The notes: generated by a model not told the origin, from the letters alone. Shown: positions 32,268-41,387, numbered from the stretch's first letter. The stretch: DNA of 64,000 nucleotides from SZUA-35 sp964351995 (GCA_964351995.1 CAYGQE010000021.1:25207-89206), one strand, 5' to 3'. Program-made: numbers and translations.

Positions 32268-32624
32268 ATGATTCAAGAATTCAAAGACTTCATCAACAAG
32301 GGTGGCGTTTTCGAGGCGGCTGTCGGACTGATCCTGGCACTTGCCTTTGCACCAGTCGTCCAATCGTTGGTTGACGACATTCTCATGCAGATCATTGCGG
32401 CCGTGTTCGGTCAGCCTGACTTCAGCAGCCTGACCTTCGGGCTCGGCGACGCCACGATTCGCTACGGCAGCTTCATCACCGTGGTGATCAGCTTCATCAT
32501 GATCTCGCTCGTGGTCTTCTTCCTTGTGAAGGCGTACAACGCCAGCACAAACAAAGCTGAAGAAGATTCCGGCCCGTCCGAAATCGATCTCCTCACCGAG
32601 ATCCGTGACGGCCTCAAGCGCTAG
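32268..32624 (+). CDS. mscL: Large-conductance mechanosensitive channel MscL
   Basis: Emergency osmotic release valve of the inner membrane. The N-terminal helix MIQEFKDFINKGGVFEAAVGLILALAFAPVVQSLVDDILMQIIAA is the S1/TM1 signature. TM2 is YGSFITVVISFIMISLVVFFLVKAY. A charged C-terminal helix (IDLLTEIRDGL) completes the 118 aa. ATG 32268 follows AAAAGGGAAAACAC, a suitable ribosome binding site. The periplasmic loop is shorter than in E. coli MscL. The gene stands alone and is followed by a strong terminator. Confidence 0.95.
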   Translation: MIQEFKDFINKGGVFEAAVGLILALAFAPVVQSLVDDILMQIIAAVFGQPDFSSLTFGLGDATIRYGSFITVVISFIMISLVVFFLVKAYNASTNKAEEDSGPSEIDLLTEIRDGLKR

Positions 32625-32651
32625 TCGCTTCTGTTTCATCTGAGATCACTG

Positions 32652-32679
32652 CGAACGCCCCGCCTCGGCGGGGCGTTCG
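32652..32679 (+). terminator. Intrinsic terminator after mscL
   Basis: A perfect 13-bp GC-rich inverted repeat (CGAACGCCCCGCC with its complement, 2-base centre) is followed by TGCGTTTT. It starts 27 bases after the mscL stop and may also serve the convergent meaB gene. Confidence 0.9.
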
Positions 32680-32714
32680 TGCGTTTTGGGCTCGCTCCGG
32701 CACCGACCTTCGAC

Positions 32715-33683
32715 TCAGTCGAGGCCGAGCAACGTGGCAGCGGCTTCCCACGGGTCGAGCCGCCGGGCCAACACCTCGGCGTGAGCCGCCTCGAACTCCG
32801 GTGTCGCTCGTCTGGCCTGTACCCGGGCATCGATGCGGGCCCGCACGATACGTTCCAGCTCCTCATCGGCCCGATCCATACGGCGCTGTTCGAGATCGCC
32901 GTTCTGGGTGATGAAGGCCCGATGTTCTTGGATCGCCGCCCACATGGCATCGACTCCCGACGGCAGGTGCGCAACGGTCGAAACAATCGGCGGACGCCAC
33001 CGGCCGTCATGACCGAGACCAGAGAGGTCGAGCATGTGCTCGAGATCGCTCTTGGTGTTCTCGGCGCCATCTCGATCAGACTTGTTGATCACGAAGATGT
33101 CAGCGATCTCCATCAGGCCGGCCTTGTTGGCCTGGACCGCGTCGCCCCAGCCGGGGTTGACCACGACAACCGTGGTGTCAGCGGCGCCAACGATCTCGAC
33201 CTCGACCTGCCCGACACCGACCGTCTCGAGCAACACCCACGGCCGGCCGGCCGCCTCGAGCATCCGCACCGCAGCCGGGGCCGCAAGCGCAAGTCCACCC
33301 AGGTGACCGCGGGTGGCCATCGAGCGGATGAACACCTCAGGATCGAGCGCGTGGTCCTGCATGCGCACTCGATCTCCGAGAATCGCACCGCCGGTGTACG
33401 GCGAAGACGGGTCGATCGCCAGGACCGCTGCCGGCAGGTCATCTGACCTGATCTCGCCAACCAACGCTGAGGTCAGTGTCGACTTGCCGGCACCCGGGGC
33501 GCCGGTGATGCCAACGGTGTAGCCGGCACCAGCATGCGGGAACGCCAGCTTGCCGATCTGCTGTGCGGCTGATCCGCCCCGTTCGATGTGAGAGAGCAGT
33601 CGGGCCAGCGGACGGCGCTCCCCCGCAAGAGCAGCGATGAACAGTTCCTCTATGAGTGCGGCATCGGTCGAACGTGAGCTCAT
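32715..33683 (-). CDS. meaB: Methylmalonyl-CoA mutase-associated GTPase MeaB (ArgK)
   Basis: G3E GTPase that chaperones cobalamin loading of B12-dependent acyl-CoA mutases. Walker A is VGITGAPGAGKSTLTSALV; switch region IDPSSPYTGGAILGDRVRM; Walker B LLETVGVGQVEVEI; base-specificity FVINKSDRDG. 322 aa from ATG 33683. The conserved C-terminal dimerisation arm (DPWEAAATLLG) is present. The start overlaps the stop of the Nfu-like gene (ATGA). No mutase subunit is seen in the window, so the client enzyme lies elsewhere. Confidence 0.92.
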   Translation of the reverse strand: MSSRSTDAALIEELFIAALAGERRPLARLLSHIERGGSAAQQIGKLAFPHAGAGYTVGITGAPGAGKSTLTSALVGEIRSDDLPAAVLAIDPSSPYTGGAILGDRVRMQDHALDPEVFIRSMATRGHLGGLALAAPAAVRMLEAAGRPWVLLETVGVGQVEVEIVGAADTTVVVVNPGWGDAVQANKAGLMEIADIFVINKSDRDGAENTKSDLEHMLDLSGLGHDGRWRPPIVSTVAHLPSGVDAMWAAIQEHRAFITQNGDLEQRRMDRADEELERIVRARIDARVQARRATPEFEAAHAEVLARRLDPWEAAATLLGLD

Positions 33684-33961
33684 CGCGACGCAGCTGGAGG
33701 GCGAAGCGGCGACACGATCGTGCTGCCGATGCAAGCCGGTGCGCCAGCACCGAGCGACGCTCCGGCGAGCTCGGCACCTGTGTGCTCGACTACGGTCAAC
33801 GCGTCGATCCGGTCTTGCAAGATGCGCTCGATGCCATCTTTCAACGTGACGGTCTCGACATCGACATGAGGCAAGAAGACGTCGCCATTGTCGGCCTGGA
33901 TCGCCGGCCGGATGACCTCGATCACCGTGGCCGCCTTCTTCTCCATCAGGGTTTCGAACAT
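33680..33961 (-). CDS. Nfu/NifU C-terminal-like protein lacking the CxxC loop
   Basis: A 93-aa protein. The first part, KKAATVIEVIRPAIQADNGDVFLPHVDVE, and the following TVTLKDGIERILQDRIDALTVVEH match the two halves of the Nfu domain. The loop between them, which normally carries strands and the Fe-S-binding C-x-x-C, is missing in frame; the halves are joined directly. A single Cys occurs near the C terminus (APACIGST) in an unrelated Ala/Gly-rich tail. It is coupled to meaB by an ATGA overlap, which argues for continued translation. ATG 33961 is preferred to the longer frame to 34000. It may be a degenerate gene maintained for coupling, or a variant scaffold. Confidence 0.7.
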   Translation of the reverse strand: MFETLMEKKAATVIEVIRPAIQADNGDVFLPHVDVETVTLKDGIERILQDRIDALTVVEHTGAELAGASLGAGAPACIGSTIVSPLRPPAASR

Positions 33962-34073
33962 CTTCACCTCACACAAACAGTGCACACGAACAGTGCCCAC
34001 TCAGACGGCGCCGACCAAATACGGCCCCCACCTCGACAACAAGTGAGCACCGTACTGCCCTACGCTCCAGAGG

Positions 34074-34265
34074 ATGAAGCTCGCGGGTACAGCGTTGGTG
34101 GCGCTCGAATCGTTCCCGCTCTTTGCCCACCAGGGCGGCTGGGACGAAATCCTCATCGTCGCCCTCCCACTTCTTCTCATCGGCAGCCTGCTCTACATCG
34201 CGAACAAGCGAGTTGATGCCAAGCTCGCCGAACGAACGTCAGAAGAAGGCCAGCCTCGTTCGTGA
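34074..34265 (+). CDS. Small single-pass membrane protein
   Basis: A 63-aa protein, not recognised. The first half is hydrophobic with an internal HQGGWDE turn and one clear membrane helix (ILIVALPLLLIGSLLYIANKR), then a short charged tail (VDAKLAERTSEEGQPRS). The stop overlaps the GTG of the following MFS gene (GTGA), implying coupled translation and perhaps an accessory role for the transporter. Confidence 0.65.
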   Translation: MKLAGTALVALESFPLFAHQGGWDEILIVALPLLLIGSLLYIANKRVDAKLAERTSEEGQPRS

Positions 34266-35782
34266 AGGCGGCCATCCTCGACCTCACCGTCGATCACGAA
34301 ACAGCTGAAGCCCTCCGCACACCTCGCACCGACCTCCTCGTCGAGCGACTCGATGCCGACGGCGTCTATCGGCAAGAGACCGGCCCGTTCCGGTCCTACG
34401 AGCGCCGCATCTCGTCTGACGCTGCCGATGGCGTCGAGCGGGTCGAAGAGCGAACCGACTTCACACTCGACATTCCCGTCTGGGCGCCGCTGTTCCACCC
34501 ACTCATGCGGCGAGCACTCGCCGATCCTGATCGAACGGCACGACCGCGCTGGTGGTGGCCCCGGGAGGTCTTGCCGGCCGTCAGCGCTCGCCTCCTCGGC
34601 GCACTCAGCATCATCTCCATCATTTCCGGCTATCTCGGTGTGCTGATCGGCCAGACCATCACGTTCGCCGCTGAAGAGTTCGGGGCCAACGACGCAGCCC
34701 AAGGCCGAACCCTTGCCGCTATTCGCATCGGTGTGATCATCTCAGTCGTCGCGGTACGCCGAGCAGATCGCATCGGCCGTCGACCACTGCTCATTGGTTT
34801 CACATCCGCCGCACTCGTCTTCACCCTCCTCGGAGCGACGGCCTCCAGCCTGGTGCAGCTGGGCTTCTACCAAGCCATCAGTCGTGGGTTCACCACCGGG
34901 TTGCTCACCTTGCTACTGCTCGCCGTCACCGAAGAGGTGCCCGCCGGGGTGCGAGCACTCGGCATCAGCCTCATGACGATGTGCGCTGCACTCGGCGGCG
35001 GCATGGTGCTGTGGGTGCTTCCCGTTGCCGACTCGAGCCCCGGGGCGTGGCGTTGGACCTACATCGCTCCGGTGCTGTTCGTCCCTGCTCTGGTGTGGGC
35101 GGCACGGCGCCTCCCCGAAACGCGGCGCTTCGACATCGCTGATGAAATCCAGGCGCCGGCTCCGGTCGACCGCCGACGATTCGCGCTCATTGCCTTCTCC
35201 GCGTTCGCCTCGGCGCTGTTTCTCTCCCCCGCCTCCCAGCTCCTCAACGAGTACCTCCGAGATGAGCAGGGAATGTCGGCTGGAGCAATCAGCGTGTTCC
35301 GGCTGCTCACCGGGACACCGGCAGGCCTCATCGTTCTCGGCGCTGGCATCGCCGCCGATCGGATCGGCCGCAAACCAGTCGGCGGCATCGGTCTTGCGCT
35401 GGGCGTCGTCTTCAGCGTGATGGTCTTCTTCACGAGCGGCGCGATGCTGTGGCTGGTCGGAGCCATTGGCTTCTGGAGCCTGGCCGGCATGTCACCGGCG
35501 TTGCGCGGGTACCAAACCGAGTTGTTCCCCACTCGCTCACGAGCCCGAGTAGGAGGCTGGATCGATCTCGTTGCCGTCTCCGGTAGCGCCGTTGGGCTGC
35601 TGACCGTTGGCGAGCTCTCGACCCGCTGGGACTCGCTGGGTCAGGCAATTGCCGTGATGGCCTTCGCTCCGCTGATCGTGGTCGTCTTGGTGTTCTTGGT
35701 GTACCCAGAAACGGCGTCACGCGAACTCGAAGAGTTCAACCCAGATGATCCAGATCCTCAGAGGGCCGCCACCCAGCGCTGA
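34262..35782 (+). CDS. MFS transporter with N-terminal cytoplasmic extension
   Basis: A 506-aa transporter. About 105 residues precede the first membrane helix and contain RSYERRISSDAADGVERVEERTDFTLDIPVWAPLFHPLMRRAL, a soluble domain seen in some actinobacterial MFS proteins. The transport core has about twelve helices, with the family loop motif as RRADRIGRRPLL and repeated as DRIGRKPVGG. The substrate is unknown. The start is GTG 34262, overlapping the small membrane protein. The last 25 bases overlap the convergent hydrolase gene. Confidence 0.85.
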   Translation: MKAAILDLTVDHETAEALRTPRTDLLVERLDADGVYRQETGPFRSYERRISSDAADGVERVEERTDFTLDIPVWAPLFHPLMRRALADPDRTARPRWWWPREVLPAVSARLLGALSIISIISGYLGVLIGQTITFAAEEFGANDAAQGRTLAAIRIGVIISVVAVRRADRIGRRPLLIGFTSAALVFTLLGATASSLVQLGFYQAISRGFTTGLLTLLLLAVTEEVPAGVRALGISLMTMCAALGGGMVLWVLPVADSSPGAWRWTYIAPVLFVPALVWAARRLPETRRFDIADEIQAPAPVDRRRFALIAFSAFASALFLSPASQLLNEYLRDEQGMSAGAISVFRLLTGTPAGLIVLGAGIAADRIGRKPVGGIGLALGVVFSVMVFFTSGAMLWLVGAIGFWSLAGMSPALRGYQTELFPTRSRARVGGWIDLVAVSGSAVGLLTVGELSTRWDSLGQAIAVMAFAPLIVVVLVFLVYPETASRELEEFNPDDPDPQRAATQR

Positions 35783-36357
35783 GTGGTCTCGATGATGTCG
35801 GCATCGCAGCGCTCGACGGGGTCGTGGCCGGTGCGCTGGAGCCAAAGCTGCTCAACCGGCCCAGGAATGGACGGTACGTGCTCGGCAAACTCAGGCTCCT
35901 TGCCGAACGGATCACTCGAACCCTGCACGATCAAGACTGGCACGTGAATGTCGGGAAAGTGCTCGGTCCGTAGCTGCTCGGGCTTCTTGGGCGGATGGAG
36001 CGGGTAACTCAGCAGAAGAAGACCGGCGACAGCGAGGCCGTCGGCGACCGCCATCGAACACACCCGGCCACCCATCGAGCGACCTCCAACCACGAGCCGA
36101 TCAGTCGTCGTCGCCCACTCCACAGCCACTGCTTCGATCTGCTCGATTGCCGAAGCCAACAACACCGGCATGCGATCTGGGGGCCGGCGACCCGGACCCT
36201 TCTGCCTGAAAGGAAACTCGCACCGGGCCACAGGCACAGCGAGTTGTTCTTCCATTGCGAGGAACAATCGATGGTTTCGGTCGCCACCGGCACCGTGGAA
36301 CACCACGACGCCGTCGACGTTTGACACAGGGACGGAGGCGCTCCCTGACATCGTCAT
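35758..36357 (-). CDS. Alpha/beta hydrolase
   Basis: A 199-aa short hydrolase of the Tex30/KANL3-like or dienelactone-hydrolase-like type. Oxyanion region VVVFHGAGGDRNH; nucleophile elbow VVGGRSMGGRVCSM; acid in VLIVQGSSDPFG; His in LQRTGHDP. The three catalytic residues are in the expected order. The substrate is unknown. The start is ATG 36357 (or 36351); its first base overlaps the J-domain gene stop, so the two are coupled. Confidence 0.85.
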   Translation of the reverse strand: MTMSGSASVPVSNVDGVVVFHGAGGDRNHRLFLAMEEQLAVPVARCEFPFRQKGPGRRPPDRMPVLLASAIEQIEAVAVEWATTTDRLVVGGRSMGGRVCSMAVADGLAVAGLLLLSYPLHPPKKPEQLRTEHFPDIHVPVLIVQGSSDPFGKEPEFAEHVPSIPGPVEQLWLQRTGHDPVERCDADIIETTQRWVAAL

Positions 36358-37067
36358 CAGGCGTCGAGAAGGATCCGGCGAGCTTCGTTGAGTTCGGCGA
36401 TTCGGTCGGCAGCGCCGACGGTTTCGGCACCGTGATCGGGGTGAGCGTCGCGCAACAGCGATCGGAACCGCCGCTGAATCGTGCGTTTGCTCGGCTGCTC
36501 ATCAGCGGAACCTTCGAAGTCGAAGATCTCGAGTGCCCACGAGACGGGATCGTTCCAGCTGCGAAGATCGGCCAGGCTCGCTCGATCGCCACCCATCGTG
36601 GCCTGGATGAACCCAGCATCGACCGGGCGACCCCACACCAGGGCGTTGCGGATCGAGTCGAACACCACCGACCGAGCCTCGGCTGGCAGCGAACCTGCGG
36701 CGTAGATCGCCCCGATCGCCTGCTGCACTGGGCGACCGCTCTCGTCGTCGAAGTCGAAACTGAGCGTGTTGCCTTCTGCAATCAGCCGGTGGGTGCTGCG
36801 AGACAGGCCGATCTGATCGACCTGGAATCGGTGTCGAACACGAGGCTGTGGGATCCGGGCCCCTCGATCGAGATCTTCGATGAGGTGCACGAGACCCTCA
36901 CGGAGGTCGCCCTCGACCAACGGTGCCGACCGTGCCACGATTGCGGACAACAGCAGGCCACCAGCACCGGGCGCGGGCTCGATCGGAAGGTTTCTCATGC
37001 CGAGGGCCACCCGCCGCGTCGGAGCGATCGGTCGTGAGTGATAGATCTCCAACTCGGCCAAAATCAC
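36357..37067 (-). CDS. J-domain protein (DnaJ-like, C-terminal J)
   Basis: A 236-aa protein with a J domain at its C terminus, not the N terminus: SKRTIQRRFRSLLRDAHPDHGAETVGAADRIAELNEARRILLDA, including the HPD loop needed to stimulate Hsp70 ATPase. The first 180 residues (RRVALGMRNLPIEPAPGAGGLLLSAIV onward) are unrecognised. This is the layout of a specialised Hsp70 co-chaperone. It is translationally coupled to the downstream hydrolase. The start ATG 37067 lies close to the divergent ppk2 gene (90 bases). Confidence 0.75.
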   Translation of the reverse strand: MILAELEIYHSRPIAPTRRVALGMRNLPIEPAPGAGGLLLSAIVARSAPLVEGDLREGLVHLIEDLDRGARIPQPRVRHRFQVDQIGLSRSTHRLIAEGNTLSFDFDDESGRPVQQAIGAIYAAGSLPAEARSVVFDSIRNALVWGRPVDAGFIQATMGGDRASLADLRSWNDPVSWALEIFDFEGSADEQPSKRTIQRRFRSLLRDAHPDHGAETVGAADRIAELNEARRILLDA

Positions 37068-37157
37068 CGTGCAAACCTATCTGAGGTTGCTCAACTCAGC
37101 TGCACCGGGCGCCCTCAACAAACCTCTCGGGTTGCCACTGTGCAAAGATCTTGGGCC

Positions 37158-37979
37158 ATGACGTTCGACATCGAATCCCTGCGAGTCCCTCCGGGCAAGA
37201 ACCTCCGTCTCGACGACATAGATCCCAAGTCGACTCCCGAATGGTCGGGTTCTGACAAAGAGGAAGGCAAGGCTCGCGTCGAGCAACTCAACGCGCGGCT
37301 CGAGGAGCTTCAGGAGCTGCTCTACGCCGAGGGGAAACACCGCCTGCTGGTCGTTCTGCAGGCAATGGATGCCGGCGGCAAGGACGGCACCATCCGCCAT
37401 GTCTTTGACGGGGTGAACCCCTCGGGGGTTCGAGCTCCAGCATTCAAGAGGCCAACGGACAAGGAACTGGCCCACGACTACCTCTGGCGTGTGCACCAGC
37501 ACGTCCCCGGTGACGGCGAGATCGTGATCTTCAACCGAAGCCACTACGAGGACGTGCTCGTCGTTCGTGTGATGGACATCGTGCCCGAGCAGCGTTGGCG
37601 CAAGCGCTACGAACACATCGTCGACTTCGAACGCATGCTGGCCGACGAGGGCACCACGATCGTCAAGATCTACCTACACATCTCCAAGGAGGAACAGAAG
37701 GAGCGGCTCCAAGCCCGCCTCGACGTTCCGGAGAAGAACTGGAAGTTCGAAACTGGCGATCTCGCCATGCGCGAGAAGTGGGACCGCTTCATGGAGGCGT
37801 TCGAAGAAGCGCTCGAGAAGACGTCGACCCCGTACGCCCCGTGGTACGTGATTCCGGCCAACCGCAAGTGGTATCGGAACATCGCTGTGCTCGAGATCCT
37901 CGTGCAGACGCTCGAAGGTCTGCACATGTCCTTCCCCGACCCCGAAGGGGGCCTCGAAGACATCGTCATCCCCGACTGA
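37158..37979 (+). CDS. ppk2: Polyphosphate kinase 2 family protein
   Basis: Phosphorylates nucleotides with polyphosphate. Walker A is LQAMDAGGKDGTIRHVF; the Walker B/lid segment is GEIVIFNRSHYEDVLVVRV; lid arginines are in KRYEHIVDFERML. Length 273 aa, single domain, with the conserved N-terminal extension (LRLDDIDPKSTPEWSGSDKEEGKA). Whether it prefers AMP, ADP or GDP cannot be told from motifs. ATG 37158 begins the conserved part. It is monocistronic. Confidence 0.92.
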   Translation: MTFDIESLRVPPGKNLRLDDIDPKSTPEWSGSDKEEGKARVEQLNARLEELQELLYAEGKHRLLVVLQAMDAGGKDGTIRHVFDGVNPSGVRAPAFKRPTDKELAHDYLWRVHQHVPGDGEIVIFNRSHYEDVLVVRVMDIVPEQRWRKRYEHIVDFERMLADEGTTIVKIYLHISKEEQKERLQARLDVPEKNWKFETGDLAMREKWDRFMEAFEEALEKTSTPYAPWYVIPANRKWYRNIAVLEILVQTLEGLHMSFPDPEGGLEDIVIPD

Positions 37980-38334
37980 TCTCTTTCCCCCGCCCCGTCC
38001 CCTGCACTTCCCTTCCCTCGCACCTCGCATCCGTTCTGGTTCGCAGCATTCCCACTTCTGGGCTACCTCGGTGCCGGTTCGGGAGGACAGGAGGAACTTG
38101 AGTTCGTTGACGAACGATCGTGGCCGTTCGACGGCCTCTTGCCAGCCGAACAGCGAGTTCGAAGATCCTTCGATCAATCGACAGCGTCATAGGGGCACCT
38201 CGTGCGTGAAAGCGTCAAGAGGCACCCGGAGGTGCGATCCTCGCCATCGGTTCTGGTCCCGAAATCTCCCTAAAGTGGGAATCCTGGGTACCAAATCGCA
38301 GCGCTGGTGCGGTGAGTTGCGACGACGGTCGACC
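37980..38334. other. Intergenic stretch without a visible gene
   Basis: This 355-base space separates ppk2 from glpX (convergent). It begins with a pyrimidine-rich run after the ppk2 stop. GCACCTC and GAGGTGC form a 7-bp inverted repeat over roughly 38194-38234. No reading frame with protein-like composition is seen; a small RNA cannot be excluded. Confidence 0.6.
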
Positions 38335-39312
38335 TCAGATGATGGCGTCCATCTTTTCCATGGAGTGGTCGGCCTCGATCACGCGCACCGTGCCGGAACG
38401 GCTTCGCATGACGAGCGACTGGGTGTGAACCCGGTTCTGCGAATAGGTGACACCCCGGAGCAGGTCACCGGTGCTGATGCCGGTGGCGGCGAAGAAACAA
38501 TCATCGGATCGCACCAGGTCATCCATGGTCAGGATCTGCTCGAAGTCGTAGCCCAACGCCTCGGCCGACGCCCGCTCCTCCGGATCCCGCGCGAACAACC
38601 GACCTTGAAGATCGCCGCCCATGCACTTCATCGCCGCAGCGGTGATGACCCCCTCGGGGGTGCCACCGACACCGAACAGGATGTCGACACCGCTTTCGGG
38701 ACGAGCAGTCGCGATGGCACCGGCAACGTCGCCATCACGGATGAGACGAATGCGGGCGCCCGTGCTGCGGATCTTGGCGATCAAGTCATCGTGACGGGGG
38801 CGATCGAGCACCACGGCGGTGAGGTCGCGGACGGCGACTCCTTTGGCCTTGGCCAATGCCGTCAGGTTCCGATCGACGGGCAGACGAATGTCGACGATGC
38901 CAGCACCGGCGGGACCGACGGCGAGCTTGTCCATGTAGACCACAGGGCCGGGGTTGAACATCGAACCCCGCTCGGCAACAGCAATGACAGCGATTGCGCC
39001 GCCCTGTCCATTGGCGGTGAGCGTGGTGCCATCAACCGGGTCCACAGCGATGTCGGTCAGCGGCCCCTGGCCATTGCCGATGCTCTCACCGTTGTAGAGC
39101 ATCGGCGCTTCGTCCTTCTCGCCTTCGCCAATGACGACGAGGCCATCCATCTCCACACCGTCGAGCACCGAGCGCATGCCGTCGACGGCAGCCTGGTCGG
39201 CACCGTTCTTGTCACCCCGGCCAAGCCAACGGGCAGACGCGAGGGCCGCTGCTTCCGTGGTGCGAACGAGTTCGAGCGCCAAGTTGCGATCTGGACGAAT
39301 GCGATCAGACAT
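38335..39312 (-). CDS. glpX: Fructose-1,6-bisphosphatase class II (GlpX)
   Basis: Gluconeogenic FBPase of the lithium-sensitive phosphatase superfamily. Metal and substrate motifs: VIGEGEKDEAPML, DIAVDPVDGTTLTANG, LDRPRHDDLI, FGVGGTPEGVITAAAMK. 325 aa from ATG 39312, which follows GGTGG at suitable spacing; the open frame upstream is Arg/Ser-rich and rejected. This is the FBPase form used by actinobacteria. It is downstream of, but separated by a hairpin from, the ATP synthase operon. Confidence 0.94.
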   Translation of the reverse strand: MSDRIRPDRNLALELVRTTEAAALASARWLGRGDKNGADQAAVDGMRSVLDGVEMDGLVVIGEGEKDEAPMLYNGESIGNGQGPLTDIAVDPVDGTTLTANGQGGAIAVIAVAERGSMFNPGPVVYMDKLAVGPAGAGIVDIRLPVDRNLTALAKAKGVAVRDLTAVVLDRPRHDDLIAKIRSTGARIRLIRDGDVAGAIATARPESGVDILFGVGGTPEGVITAAAMKCMGGDLQGRLFARDPEERASAEALGYDFEQILTMDDLVRSDDCFFAATGISTGDLLRGVTYSQNRVHTQSLVMRSRSGTVRVIEADHSMEKMDAII

Positions 39313-39480
39313 GAAACCACCGAAGGTTGGAGACGAGAAGTGTGAGACTAGGCGGCGACCCGCCATCTCTCCGAACCCATCGGCCCGGGAGAGGCGGTCT
39401 TGACGATTCGATCTTGAGCGAACGCTCCGCCATCTCTCAGAGGAAGCGGGCACACCGTCCTCAGCTCAAACGCGGGAAGA

Positions 39481-39496
39481 GCTCCCCGACGGGAGC
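39481..39496 (-). terminator. Hairpin after the ATP synthase operon
   Basis: GCTCCC-CGAC-GGGAGC lies 25-40 bases after the atpC stop on the minus strand. The stem is perfect, 6 bp, without an obvious T-run. Confidence 0.5.
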
Positions 39497-39520
39497 CGTT
39501 CCATGAGTTGTGCTTGGTAT

Positions 39521-39916
39521 CTAGACCTCGGCGGAGAGGCGGATGCGCAACTCGGCCCAGCGCTTGTCGTCGAGGGCAAAGCTGTTGTACTCATCGCCTC
39601 GAAGCGCCTCAGTGGCAGCATCGAGATCGCTACGAGCCGCCGCTGGGTCGATATCTGCGCTCGGAACTGCTTCGTCGCTCAAGACGGTGACTTTGTCACC
39701 GGCCACCGACACGAAGCCGCTGCGCACAGCGAAAGAGGCCACGGAACCGCTGGCCTCGGTCACGCGAACCTCAGACACCTGAAGGCTACCGATGTACGGC
39801 ACATGGCCAGCCAGGAATGCGATCTCGCCTCCACCGCGAGCTCGGGCCACCACTTGGGTGCCTTCACCCGAGTAGAGCGAGCGCTCTGGTGAAACGAATT
39901 CGACGGCGAACGACAT
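39521..39916 (-). CDS. atpC: ATP synthase epsilon subunit
   Basis: Central-stalk subunit that couples and inhibits F1. 131 aa: N-terminal beta sandwich (FAVEFVSPERSLYSGEGTQVVARARGGGEIAFLAGHVPYIGSL) and a short C-terminal helical region with a conserved YNSFALDDKRWAELRIRL end. The C-terminal part is shorter than the two-helix hairpin of E. coli, as in many actinobacteria. The start overlaps the atpD stop by one base. Confidence 0.93.
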   Translation of the reverse strand: MSFAVEFVSPERSLYSGEGTQVVARARGGGEIAFLAGHVPYIGSLQVSEVRVTEASGSVASFAVRSGFVSVAGDKVTVLSDEAVPSADIDPAAARSDLDAATEALRGDEYNSFALDDKRWAELRIRLSAEV

Positions 39917-41376
39917 CAGACGCCAGCGTCCTTGCGAAGCTGTGCTGCCTTCTCACGGGCCGAGTCGGCACCACCGACATTGAGGAAGGCTTGCTCGGGA
40001 AGATCATCGAGTTCGCCATCGAGGAGGGCCTCGAAGCTGTCGACGGTCTCTTCCACCGGCGTGAAGTTGCCGTCAAGACCGGTGAAGACCTTGGCGACGA
40101 ACATCGGCTGCGACAAGAAGCGCTGCACCTTGCGAGCACGGTCGACGGTGATCCGGTCCTCTTCGGAGAGTTCATCGAGGCCGAGGATGGCGATGATGTC
40201 CTGCAGTTCCTTGTAGCGCTGGAGCACTTCCTGCACTCGGCGAGCGACGTTGTAGTGTCGCTGGCCGACGACCTCAGGAGCAAGGATCGACGAGGTTGAT
40301 GCCAGGGGATCCACGGCGGGGTAAATACCGAGGGCCGCGATGTCACGGCTGAGCTCGGTGGTTGCGTCGAGGTGGGTGAAGGTGGTGAACGGTGCGGGGT
40401 CGGTGTAATCGTCGGCGGGCACGTACACGGCCTGCAGCGAGGTGATCGACTTACCGCCGGTCGAGGTGATGCGCTCCTGGAGGATGCCCATCTCGTCAGC
40501 CAGGGTGGGCTGGTAACCCACCGCTGAAGGCATACGACCGAGGAGGGTCGACACCTCAGAACCAGCCTGCACGAAGCGGAAGATGTTGTCGACGAACAGC
40601 AGCACGTCTTGGCCCTGCACGTCACGGAAGTATTCCGCCATGGTGAGAGCGGACAGTGCGACACGAAGACGCACGCCGGGCGGCTCGTCCATCTGGCCGA
40701 AGGTCAGCGCAGCCTTGTCGAGCACCGAGGTCTTGCCATCGCCCATCAAGGTTTCACCCATCTCGATGAAGAGATCGGTTCCTTCACGGGTGCGCTCGCC
40801 GACACCGGCAAACACCGACACACCACCGTGGTTTGAAGCCACACGGGTGATCATCTCGGTGATGAGCACGGTCTTACCCACCCCAGCACCACCGAACAGG
40901 CCGATCTTGCCGCCCTGCAGGTAGGGGGTGAGCAGATCGAGCACCTTGATGCCGGTCTCGAGGACCTGCTTCTTCGGCTCGAGCGTGTCGAAGGCGGGTG
41001 CGGGACGGTGGATCTCCCACCGTTCAGTGATGTCGAGATCTTCGATCGGAACGTCGAGCGGCTCGCCAATGACGTTCCAGATGTGACCGAGGGTGACATC
41101 GCCGACGGGCACCTGGATGCCATGGCCAAGGTTCTCGACGATGGTGCCTCGCTTGAGGCCATCGGTGGGCTTGAGCGCAATCGCACGCACCCGACCGTTG
41201 CCGAGCTGCTGCGCAACTTCGGCCATGACGACAGTGGTGACATCATCAATGGTCACGCTGAAGCGAACCGCGTTGTTGATCTCGGGCAGCGCGTCCGGCG
41301 GGAATTCGATATCGACCACAGGACCGGCGATGCCGACGATGCGTCCGGTTTTGAGCTGGGGTTCGGTAGCAGTCAT
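39916..41376 (-). CDS. atpD: ATP synthase beta subunit
   Basis: Catalytic subunit of F1. P-loop GLFGGAGVGKTVLITEM; catalytic Glu region FAGVGERTREGTDL; DELSEED loop as LGLDELSEEDRITVDRA; 486 aa. It follows atpG after 11 bases. All catalytic motifs are intact. Confidence 0.97.
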   Translation of the reverse strand: MTATEPQLKTGRIVGIAGPVVDIEFPPDALPEINNAVRFSVTIDDVTTVVMAEVAQQLGNGRVRAIALKPTDGLKRGTIVENLGHGIQVPVGDVTLGHIWNVIGEPLDVPIEDLDITERWEIHRPAPAFDTLEPKKQVLETGIKVLDLLTPYLQGGKIGLFGGAGVGKTVLITEMITRVASNHGGVSVFAGVGERTREGTDLFIEMGETLMGDGKTSVLDKAALTFGQMDEPPGVRLRVALSALTMAEYFRDVQGQDVLLFVDNIFRFVQAGSEVSTLLGRMPSAVGYQPTLADEMGILQERITSTGGKSITSLQAVYVPADDYTDPAPFTTFTHLDATTELSRDIAALGIYPAVDPLASTSSILAPEVVGQRHYNVARRVQEVLQRYKELQDIIAILGLDELSEEDRITVDRARKVQRFLSQPMFVAKVFTGLDGNFTPVEETVDSFEALLDGELDDLPEQAFLNVGGADSAREKAAQLRKDAGV

Positions 41377-41387
41377 CTGCAGTGCTC

